Positions 7,875 through 14,096 of a DNA stretch of 42,365 bases are shown here, piece by piece. The notes beneath the pieces are model-generated. The model was not told the DNA's origin. It did no database searches and worked only from the letters and a program-made list of their open reading frames with translations. The first letter of the stretch is position 1, and every line of letters begins with the position of its first letter. Source of the DNA: Actinomycetota bacterium (GTDB lineage: Bacteria > Actinomycetota > Thermoleophilia > Gaiellales > Gaiellaceae); contig VAWZ01000101.1 of assembly GCA_005888365.1 (NCBI GenBank), positions 13,496-55,860 of the forward strand. The letters are read 5' to 3'. The translations under genes and the position numbers were made by a program.

Positions 7875-8242
7875 GGATCGACGAGGTCGCGCAGCGCGTC
7901 CCGTCGCGACGGGGCAATCGGGAGCACCCGGTCGAGCGTCGTGATCTCGAAGATCCGTCGCGCGCTCGACTCGGGAAGGACGACGCGCGCACCTCCGCCG
8001 ACATCGAGGATCTCGTTGACCTTCCGCACGACCAGGCCGAGGGCGGTCGAGTCCATGAACGACACGCGGGTGAGGTCGATGACAAGCCGGTCGGCGCTTC
8101 CGTCGCCTGCCTGGGCGAGTGCGTCGGCCAGATCCTCGGCCGTGAAGGCGTCGAGCTCGCCGTGGCCGCTCACCACGACGGCCTGCCCGTCTCGTTCGAC
8201 CCGGACCCCGTTCACACCGAAAAGAAAACCAGTTGCGAGCAA
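7871..8242 (-). CDS. STAS anti-anti-sigma factor 1
   Basis: 123 aa, convergent with the anti-sigma gene (ends overlap by 4 nt). STAS motif VSFMDSTALGLVV holds the serine normally phosphorylated by RsbW-like kinases. The C-terminal part (RRIFEITTLDRVLPI) resembles STAS 3 at 9208. The track start is TTG at 8242; GTG at 8215 (VNGVRVERDG) would fit the domain boundary equally well and neither has a clear Shine-Dalgarno sequence. Role: releases the sigma factor when unphosphorylated. Confidence 0.85.
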   Translation of the reverse strand: MLATGFLFGVNGVRVERDGQAVVVSGHGELDAFTAEDLADALAQAGDGSADRLVIDLTRVSFMDSTALGLVVRKVNEILDVGGGARVVLPESSARRIFEITTLDRVLPIAPSRRDALRDLVDP

Positions 8243-8271
8243 CTCGCGGATGATGTGAAAGCAGGAGGCGC

Positions 8272-8292
8272 CGCAGCCGCTGTGCGGCTGCG
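8272..8292. repeat. 9-bp perfect inverted repeat
   Basis: CGCAGCCGC, TGT, GCGGCTGCG lies between the two minus-strand STAS genes, directly next to the dispersed hairpin repeat. It could form part of one longer structured 3' region for the STAS gene at 8363. Confidence 0.45.
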
Positions 8293-8355
8293 CTTGAGGG
8301 ATCTTCGCGCGAGCGGAATCTGCGGGAGCGGAATCTGCGGGAGCGGATTCCGCTC
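8293..8355. repeat. Dispersed intergenic hairpin repeat, copy 2, with internal 15-bp tandem repeat
   Basis: Copy of the 1755 element (29 of 32 positions) in which GAGCGGAATCTGCGG is present twice in tandem. It is followed by GAGCGGATTCCGCTC, which closes the stem (GAGCGGA/TCCGCTC). Stem pairs differ from copy 1 in a compensating way. It fills the gap between two STAS genes. Confidence 0.6.
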
Positions 8356-8362
8356 TTGCGCA

Positions 8363-8710
8363 CTACAGGCCGGCGAGCACTTCCTCGAGTGAAGGCCGAA
8401 TCGTCGCGACCTGGTCGAAGCTGACGATCGAGAGCGTCTTCGCCACGGGCGAGGTCGCCGGAAGCACCAGGCCGAAGGCCTTGCCCTCGGCCTCGAGCCT
8501 GCGCGCGAAGCGGAAGAGCACATGCAGTGCAGCGCTGTCGAAGAAGAGGATCCCGTTCAGGTCGAGAACAACCTTCGAGACGCCCGCTGCGATCTCTTCC
8601 AGGCGTCGCTCGAGCTCCTCCGCGTTCGTCAGGTCGAGCTCGCCCGCGAGCTCGCCGAGCGCAATCTCGCCGACATCGGTCTCGCGCACCTCGAGCTCGT
8701 AGGACGTCAC
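8363..8710 (-). CDS. STAS anti-anti-sigma factor 2
   Basis: About 115 aa from GTG at 8710 (119 aa if ATG at 8722 is used). I prefer GTG because TATGCT, a good -10 box, overlaps the ATG and ends 7 nt before the GTG, as in other leaderless starts here. STAS motif LFFDSAALHVLF has the phosphorylatable Ser followed by AAL. Strand-wise it lies upstream of STAS 1, with a structured repeat between them. Confidence 0.85.
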   Translation of the reverse strand: MTSYELEVRETDVGEIALGELAGELDLTNAEELERRLEEIAAGVSKVVLDLNGILFFDSAALHVLFRFARRLEAEGKAFGLVLPATSPVAKTLSIVSFDQVATIRPSLEEVLAGL

Positions 8711-8717
8711 ACGCGCC

Positions 8718-8723
8718 AGCATA
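8718..8723 (-). promoter_or_regulatory. -10 box TATGCT, leaderless start of STAS 2
   Basis: TANNNT hexamer 7 nt before the GTG at 8710. No convincing -35 is visible. Confidence 0.4.
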
Positions 8724-8750
8724 CGGCGGTCCGCGGGCGACGCCGGGGGC

Positions 8751-8776
8751 GTTTACAGCTCCGACGGGGCGGGCAT
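8751..8776 (+). promoter_or_regulatory. Near-consensus SigB-type promoter
   Basis: GTTTAC, 14 nt, GGGCAT: one mismatch from GGGTAT. It points to the nuclease-like gene (ATG 8839) and the coupled STAS 3 gene. The leader would be about 60 nt. Confidence 0.35.
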
Positions 8777-8838
8777 CACGAGGCAATGCTCCTCGTGACG
8801 GCGACGTCGAAAGCGCCGGATGCCTCGGCGGGGTCAGG

Positions 8839-9215
8839 ATGAGTTCGACCCGGTTTGCCCATCCCGTCGAGCGCGGGATCGCGCGGATCTTCGACGAGCA
8901 CGGCATCGAGCGGCAGTACGAGCCGCACACGTTCGTCCTCGAGCGCTTGAGCGACGGCACCGTGCACGAGGCGTTCACCCCGGACTTCTTCTCCCCGATC
9001 TCGGCCTCTACGTCGAGTGCACGGTGATGCGTCAGGCGGTCGCCACCCGCAAGCGGCGCAAGGCGCAGAAGCTAGGAGTGAACGTCGAGGTCTTGTTCCG
9101 CGCCGACATCGAGCGCCTCGCGAGCCACTGGCGGCTCCGACGGCTGGAGCACGCCGCTCGAGCGCGCCCGCCGAGTCGGCGAGGGGCTCCGAGCGTGCGA
9201 GGCATGCATGCCTGA
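8839..9215 (+). pseudogene. PD-(D/E)xK nuclease-like conserved protein, one-base frameshift
   Basis: Two overlapping frames make one protein. ATG 8839 begins MSSTRFAHPVERGIARIFDE and runs to FTPDFF. The continuation LGLYVECTVMRQ, then RKRRKAQKLG, is in the next frame. One C missing in TTCTTCTCCCC (about 8989-8996) explains the break; adding it gives FTPDFFLPDLGLYVE. An E near the N terminus, a PDF aspartate and a later E-C-T segment are consistent with the restriction-endonuclease-like fold, and I recall similar actinobacterial proteins with IELT/MKQ motifs. It overlaps the next STAS gene by 8 nt. It is either an assembly error or recent inactivation. Confidence 0.7.
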
Positions 9216-9609
9216 GCAACTGCTGAAAGGCGGAAACGGTCGACTGGGCTCGACAGCCCGGTTTCGAATCGAGGACGAGTCGCAGAAGGGCGTGGGCGCG
9301 TTGCTCTCGGCGTACGGGGAGCTCGACCTGCACGTCGCTCCGGAGCTGCAGGACTTGATCGCCTCGGTTGCCGACGAAGGGGTCAAGCTGATCGTCCTCG
9401 ACCTCTCCGAGGTGACGTTCATCGACTCGATGGCCTTCGGCGTCCTGCTCAGAGCGGTCACGCGGCTCCGTCGTATCGGCGGCGACGTCCGCCTCGTGGT
9501 TCCGAGCCCCGAGCTCCGGCGGATCTTCGAGATCACTCTCCTCGATCAGTTCTTCTCACTCGACTCCACGCGCGAGGAGGCGTACGCGCGGGCAGTTCCC
9601 TCGGACTAG
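9208..9609 (+). CDS. STAS anti-anti-sigma factor 3
   Basis: 133 aa; ATG at 9208 overlaps the end of the nuclease-like gene. STAS motif VTFIDSMAFGVLL with the phosphorylatable Ser. The C-terminal segment RRIFEITLLDQFFSL is close to STAS 1, suggesting the two share a duplication. The first about 20 residues are not part of the domain. The end overlaps STAS 4 (opposite strand) by 4 nt. Confidence 0.85.
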   Translation: MPEQLLKGGNGRLGSTARFRIEDESQKGVGALLSAYGELDLHVAPELQDLIASVADEGVKLIVLDLSEVTFIDSMAFGVLLRAVTRLRRIGGDVRLVVPSPELRRIFEITLLDQFFSLDSTREEAYARAVPSD

Positions 9610-9944
9610 AGCGCTTCTGCGAGCGTCGAGTGAATCGGCACGACCGTGTCGACGCCTGCGATCTCGAGCGCCTTGCGGATTCCCCCAGCGGGTGCAACCA
9701 CCGCGACCCGGCCGCTCACCGGTTCAGCTTTCCTCGCCGTCTCGAGCAGGGCCCGCATGGCGGAGGAGTCGAGGAACGAGCACTCGGTCAGATCGACGAC
9801 GAGCGGCGCAGAAGGGCTCGTGCTCTCGAGCTTCTCCCGGAGGGCCCAGACGTTCGCCAGATCGAGCTCGCCGGTGACCCTGACGATCGCGCCTCCGGCG
9901 GGCAGCTGCTCGACCACGACCTCGAGGTCGTCGATACTTGCCAC
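9606..9944 (-). CDS. STAS anti-anti-sigma factor 4
   Basis: 112 aa, GTG start 7 nt after a TAGACT box. Motif CSFLDSSAMRALL holds the candidate phospho-serine. It is divergent from the kinase-like gene at 10010 and convergent with STAS 3. Sequence differs clearly from the other three STAS proteins, which would allow distinct inputs to one kinase. Confidence 0.86.
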   Translation of the reverse strand: MASIDDLEVVVEQLPAGGAIVRVTGELDLANVWALREKLESTSPSAPLVVDLTECSFLDSSAMRALLETARKAEPVSGRVAVVAPAGGIRKALEIAGVDTVVPIHSTLAEAL

Positions 9945-9951
9945 GCGGTCG

Positions 9952-9957
9952 AGTCTA
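9952..9957 (-). promoter_or_regulatory. -10 box TAGACT, leaderless start of STAS 4
   Basis: TAGACT ends 7 nt before the GTG at 9944. The same hexamer precedes purD, purM and the adenosine-deaminase-like gene. Confidence 0.5.
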
Positions 9958-10009
9958 GGCGATGGTGGAGGGCATGAGACATAGCGAGGAGCCCGGAACG
10001 GTGGGGTCG

Positions 10010-10357
10010 ATGACCGACGACATCGTCCTCACGATCCCGACGAGCCCTCGGCTGCGAAGCGTGGCGACGCTCGTCCTCGGCGGCGTCGGGAGCCGCTTGC
10101 GGCTCTCCTACGAGAAAGTGGACGACCTGCAGCTCGCGGCGCTGAGCGTGCTCTCCGCCTCGGCCGACGACGTCGTGACGCTCGAGGTCACGGCGGGCGA
10201 CGACTCCCTCGCCCTCGACATCGGCCCCCTCCCGGCCGGCACGGGCTCGGACGCAGGGCTCAGGCGCATCCTCGAGCGGCTCGTCGACAGCGTGGAGCCG
10301 TCGCAGCGGGCCGGGCGCGAGTGGCTGACGCTCCGGCTGGCGCGGTCGGCCACGTAG
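10010..10357 (+). CDS. Degenerate anti-sigma kinase-like protein, paralogue 2
   Basis: 115 aa from ATG 10010 (the track start at 9962 adds 16 non-domain residues). LTIPTSPRLRSVATLVLGG and VDDLQLAALSVL align with the gene at 6314 and with the start of RsbW-like domains. N, G1 and G2 boxes are absent, so ATP binding is unlikely. It lies divergent to STAS 4 at the right border of the stress locus. Function is inferred only: a possible non-catalytic binder of sigma or STAS proteins. Confidence 0.6.
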   Translation: MTDDIVLTIPTSPRLRSVATLVLGGVGSRLRLSYEKVDDLQLAALSVLSASADDVVTLEVTAGDDSLALDIGPLPAGTGSDAGLRRILERLVDSVEPSQRAGREWLTLRLARSAT

Positions 10358-10415
10358 CGGCCGTCACAACGAGCCGGACGAGTTTGCGGATCGGAGTACG
10401 GGGCACCCTCCATCC

Positions 10416-10733
10416 ATGAACGTGTCGAGGCGCGGGAGACGAGAATCGAATTCCAAACGGCGCACACCTGCTCTCGTCTTCGTGAGTCAACGGAGCTCTG
10501 GGCCGTCACGGCGGATGGAGAGCCTCGTCGCCTGGGTGAAGGTCACGCAGAAGAAGCGCCTGCGGGTCATCGACGTGGACGCCGACGAGAATCCGATCGT
10601 CGTCCGCAGTCTGGACGTCTCGCGTATCCCCGCTCTCGTCCTCATCAAGGACCGTCGCGTCCTCGGCCGGCTCGAAGGCAGGGCGACCGGCCAGCAGATC
10701 GACGACCTCATCCGTCCGCATCTGGCCGCGTAG
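10416..10733 (+). CDS. Thioredoxin-fold protein lacking the CXXC site
   Basis: 105 aa. LVFVSQ, then the position of the redox motif (SSGPSRRM where thioredoxins have CxxC), LRVIDVDADENP and RIPALVLIKD with the cis-proline, and the final helix are all thioredoxin-like. The cysteines are replaced by serines, so it should be redox-inactive, perhaps a binding module. The stop TAG forms part of the TAGACT -10 box of the next gene. Start uncertain; the first about 18 residues are basic and outside the fold. Confidence 0.65.
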   Translation: MNVSRRGRRESNSKRRTPALVFVSQRSSGPSRRMESLVAWVKVTQKKRLRVIDVDADENPIVVRSLDVSRIPALVLIKDRRVLGRLEGRATGQQIDDLIRPHLAA

Positions 10734-10736
10734 ACT
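10731..10736 (+). promoter_or_regulatory. -10 box TAGACT of the adenosine-deaminase-like gene
   Basis: TAGACT ends 8 nt before the ATG at 10745; its first three bases are the stop codon of the thioredoxin-like gene. Confidence 0.42.
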
Positions 10737-10744
10737 CGGCCCCC

Positions 10745-11755
10745 ATGTTCGAGGGGGGTCTCGCCGAGCTGCACACCCATCTGGGAGGGTCGGTCGCCTC
10801 CGACATCCTCTGGAACCTCGCCCACGAGCAGGGCATCGCGCTTCCGGTGAAGGACTTCTGGGAGTTCGACGCGCTCGTCACCGTCTCCGATCCGCGCGGC
10901 GTCAAAGGTCTCGACGAGCTCGACCAGATCTACCACTGGACTGAGCTCATCCAGTCTTCCCCGATCGCGGTCGAGCGGTCCGTGCACGGGGCGATAGGAG
11001 GCGCCTACCGCTCACAAGGAATCACAACCCTCGAGCTCCGCTTCAACCCCATGAAGCGAAACCGAGGGGGAGAGCGCGACCTCGACCACATCATCCTCGC
11101 CGCGATCCGCGGCCTCGACACTGCGAGCCTCGAGTACCCGCAGGTCCGCGCCGGGTTGATCCTGATGATGGACCGGACCTTCGAGCGGCGGCTCAACGAG
11201 ATCATCGTCGAGAAGGCGATTCGGTGGGCGAGCCGCGGGATCGTCGGCGTGGACATCGCAGGGCCGCGCCCGGGACCCGGCCCCTACGAGTACGCGCAGC
11301 TCGAGCCGATGATCGAGTCAGCGCGGGAGGCGGGGCTCGGGATCACGATCCACGTCGGGGAGGAGGGAGGCGACGTGGGTCGCTCCGAGATCGGAGAGGT
11401 CGTCGAGCGCCTGCGTCCCGAGCGGATCGGGCACGGCATCCTCGCTGCCGGTGACGAAGGGCTCGAGCGCGCGCTTCGCGAGCTCGGCGTCGTGCTCGAG
11501 ATTTGCCCGACCTCGAACCTCCTGACGAAGGCGCTTCCGGACGAGGAGGCCGTTCGCGAGACGATCCGCCGCTTCGTCGAGAGCGGGGTCGCCTTCACGA
11601 TCGCGACGGACGGGCCCGAGATGATGCGGACGCATCTCCGCGACGAGTTCGAGCTCCTGTTCCGCATCGGCGCCCTGGACGAGAACGAGCTCCGTGAGGC
11701 AAACGCCCGCGGGCACGCCGCGGCCTTCGGTCGGCGCACGGCCGTGTCCGTCTAA
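10745..11755 (+). CDS. Adenosine deaminase-family amidohydrolase
   Basis: 336 aa, a full-length amidohydrolase barrel. Seen: HTHLGGS (zinc ligands), HVGEEG (family HAGE: zinc His and catalytic Glu), RIGHG (His) and ATDGPEMM (family TDDP). The second Asp of TDDP, which contacts the purine N7 in adenosine deaminases, is Gly here, so the substrate may not be adenosine. If it is a deaminase it would feed purine salvage next to the de novo genes further right. The end lies 7 nt from the end of the convergent trehalose gene. Confidence 0.8.
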   Translation: MFEGGLAELHTHLGGSVASDILWNLAHEQGIALPVKDFWEFDALVTVSDPRGVKGLDELDQIYHWTELIQSSPIAVERSVHGAIGGAYRSQGITTLELRFNPMKRNRGGERDLDHIILAAIRGLDTASLEYPQVRAGLILMMDRTFERRLNEIIVEKAIRWASRGIVGVDIAGPRPGPGPYEYAQLEPMIESAREAGLGITIHVGEEGGDVGRSEIGEVVERLRPERIGHGILAAGDEGLERALRELGVVLEICPTSNLLTKALPDEEAVRETIRRFVESGVAFTIATDGPEMMRTHLRDEFELLFRIGALDENELREANARGHAAAFGRRTAVSV

Positions 11756-11762
11756 GAACTCG

Positions 11763-14000
11763 CTACCCGTCGGCGTTGCCCGAACGAGCCGCTACCGCCG
11801 CCGTGAGCTCGGCGAGGAGGGCGCGGACCTCCCCCGGGCCGACCACGTGCACGTGCTCACGCCGCCCCTGATGCGAGCGTCCGCTCGGAAGCAGCCCGCC
11901 GACGTGACCCGCGACCGAGCCGGAGGGGAGCGCATCCAGAAGGTCGTGATCCGTCCGGTCGTCGCCGAGGCCGAGGACGAACCGTGTCTGCTCCTTGCCG
12001 TTCGGGAAGACGGTGCGCACGTAGACCCCCTTGTCCACCCCGCTCGCGCGCACCTCGACCACGCGCTGGCCGAGCAGGATCTCCGCGGGCGCCCCCGCGA
12101 GGTGCTGTCCGAGATCGTTGAGCAGCTCGTGCGCGCGCCAGGCCCCGTACTCGGGCTCGGCCTCCCGGTAGTGGAAGGCGACGCTGCAGGACTTGCGCTC
12201 CACGTGCGCGCCGGGGACGTCCGCCGCGACGCGCCGCAAGAGTCGCTCGATGCGCCGCATCCAGGAAAGGTCGAGGTCCAGGAGCGTCCGCCACTCCTCG
12301 TCCGGGGCACGCGCGAGGTAGCCGTGCTCCGCGCAGAGATGGACCGGCAGCCGCCCGAACCATTGCTCGAGATTTCGGCGGCGGCGGCCGCTCACGATGT
12401 GCACGTCCGTCCGCGGGAGCGCCACGAGGCCCGAGAGCAGATCGATGATCCCGGGCGTGGGGACGGCGAGGTCCGGATGTGCCTCGAGCTCGCGCAGGGT
12501 GCCGTCGTAGTCGAGCAGGATGGTCCTCGCCCGCGCCCTCGCGAACCGCGCCTTGAGCCGCTCTTCGACCTCGCCCTCGACGTCAGGGGGGAGCCGCCGC
12601 CCGCGCTCGCGCCGCGAGTAGCGGCCGAGGCGGGAGAGGAATCCCTCCGCCCAGTGCTTGCAGTCGAGGTCCTGAACACGCTTGGCCATCGTCTCCAGCC
12701 GACGACGCCGCTCGCCTCCGTCTAGCTCGAGCGCCGTTCCGAGCCGCTCGACGACGCCGTCCATGTTCCACGGGTTGACGAGGAGGGCTCCCGGGAGCAC
12801 CTGGGCCGAGCCGGCGAACTCGGAGAGGAGCAGCGACCCGCGCCAGCGTCCGGGAGGCCCCGGCTCGGACTGGCAGAGCACGAACTCGTGCGCGACGAGG
12901 TTCATCCCGTCACGCAGCGGAGTCACCATCATCACATCGGCTCGCCGGTAGAGCGCCACGAGGCCCGGCTTCGAGATGTTGCGATGGAGGTACTCGACCG
13001 GCGTGACGCCCGGCTGGCCGAAGCGCCCGTTGATTCGCGCGATCAAGAGCTCGATCTCGTCGCGCTGCGCCCGGTACTCGGGAGACTCGAGCCGCGAGGG
13101 AACGAGCACCTGCAGCATCGTAGTCGTGCGGGCCCGTCCCGGATCCTGCTCGAGATAGCGCTCGAAGGCGAGGAGCTTCTGCGGGATGCCCTTCGTGTAA
13201 TCGAGCCGCTCGACGCCGAGCACGAGCCTCCGCTCCGTGTACTGCTCCTCGAGCTGGGAGAAGAGGCGCGCGGTCTCGGGATCGCGAAGCACCTCCCGGA
13301 AGCCCGTCACGTCGATCCCGATCGGGTCGACGCCGATGCCTACGCGCCGACCGCTCATGTCGAGCGAGTCGGGCTGCGAGTCGGCTCCGAGGACCCGCAG
13401 GCACGAGGAGCGGAAGTGGCGCGCGTAGTCCCCGGTCTGGAAGCTCACGTAGTCGGAGCCAAGGACGCCCCGGAGCGCCTCCTCCCGGGTCGGGAGCAGG
13501 CGGTACACCTCGGAGGAGGGGAACGGCGTGTGCAGGAAGAAGCCCACGGCGAGATTGGGAGCCCGCCGGCGCAGCATCGCCGGAACGAGCATGAGGTGGA
13601 AGTCGTGCACCCAGACGCGGGTGTCGGGTCCGCAGCGGCCGAGGATCGCGTCCGCGAAGCGCTCGTTGACCTGGACATACCGGAGCCACGCCTCCGGGGT
13701 GATGCGGAGCCTGTCGCCGAAGTAGTGGAAGAGCGGCCACAGCGTGTCGTTGCAGACGCGGCCGTAGAAGTCCTCTTCCTCGTCTGCCGTGAGGAAGACG
13801 GGCACGAGGTTGTCCTCGCGCAGGCGCCGCGTGACCTCGGGCTCGAGGGTCGCCGGCACGACGGTCCCGGGCCAGCCGATCCACACCGCGTCGCCCCGCA
13901 CGGCGCGCAGCGCCGCGGCCAGTCCGCCCGCCGACTGCGACAGCTGGAACTTGTCGCCGGTGACGGTAAAGCGCACGGGCAAGCGGTTGCTCGCGATCAC
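11763..14000 (-). CDS. otsA/otsB: Trehalose-6-phosphate synthase/phosphatase fusion (OtsA-OtsB)
   Basis: 745 aa. About residues 1-470 are a GT20 synthase: SNRLPV near the start, GGLA, HDFHLM, VERLDYTKGI and the DGMNLVAHEF region, which bind UDP-glucose and glucose-6-phosphate. About 480-745 are a HAD phosphatase: DYDGTL with its nucleophile Asp, and GDDRTDHDLL. Together they make trehalose from UDP-glucose and glucose-6-phosphate in one chain. The start is GTG at 14000. Family N termini usually have a few residues before VIASNR, and the reading frame is open to an upstream CTG behind GGGAGGA, so the start could be earlier. It is divergent from the GH15 gene. Confidence 0.92.
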   Translation of the reverse strand: MIASNRLPVRFTVTGDKFQLSQSAGGLAAALRAVRGDAVWIGWPGTVVPATLEPEVTRRLREDNLVPVFLTADEEEDFYGRVCNDTLWPLFHYFGDRLRITPEAWLRYVQVNERFADAILGRCGPDTRVWVHDFHLMLVPAMLRRRAPNLAVGFFLHTPFPSSEVYRLLPTREEALRGVLGSDYVSFQTGDYARHFRSSCLRVLGADSQPDSLDMSGRRVGIGVDPIGIDVTGFREVLRDPETARLFSQLEEQYTERRLVLGVERLDYTKGIPQKLLAFERYLEQDPGRARTTTMLQVLVPSRLESPEYRAQRDEIELLIARINGRFGQPGVTPVEYLHRNISKPGLVALYRRADVMMVTPLRDGMNLVAHEFVLCQSEPGPPGRWRGSLLLSEFAGSAQVLPGALLVNPWNMDGVVERLGTALELDGGERRRRLETMAKRVQDLDCKHWAEGFLSRLGRYSRRERGRRLPPDVEGEVEERLKARFARARARTILLDYDGTLRELEAHPDLAVPTPGIIDLLSGLVALPRTDVHIVSGRRRRNLEQWFGRLPVHLCAEHGYLARAPDEEWRTLLDLDLSWMRRIERLLRRVAADVPGAHVERKSCSVAFHYREAEPEYGAWRAHELLNDLGQHLAGAPAEILLGQRVVEVRASGVDKGVYVRTVFPNGKEQTRFVLGLGDDRTDHDLLDALPSGSVAGHVGGLLPSGRSHQGRREHVHVVGPGEVRALLAELTAAVAARSGNADG

Positions 14001-14060
14001 GAGCGGCTTGTGTCCGGTCCCTTCAGCCAGCGGTCCTCCCTTCCGATGATGGACGTGGCG

Positions 14061-14075
14061 GTAGGTACAACCTAC
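14061..14075. promoter_or_regulatory. Palindrome in the trehalose divergent region
   Basis: GTAGGTACAACCTAC is a perfect 6+6 inverted repeat with an ACA centre, between otsAB and the GH15 gene. It overlaps -10-like sequences on both strands, which suits an operator for a dimeric repressor controlling both genes. No regulator gene is adjacent. Confidence 0.4.
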
Positions 14076-14096
14076 GCGTCGGCGAAAGCATCACCT

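Noticed and set aside
12888-14045. The 988-aa plus-strand ORF extends over otsAB before the GH15 gene
   Set aside because: The first about 390 residues are the shadow of otsAB and lack family sequence; only the part from about 14097 is GH15.
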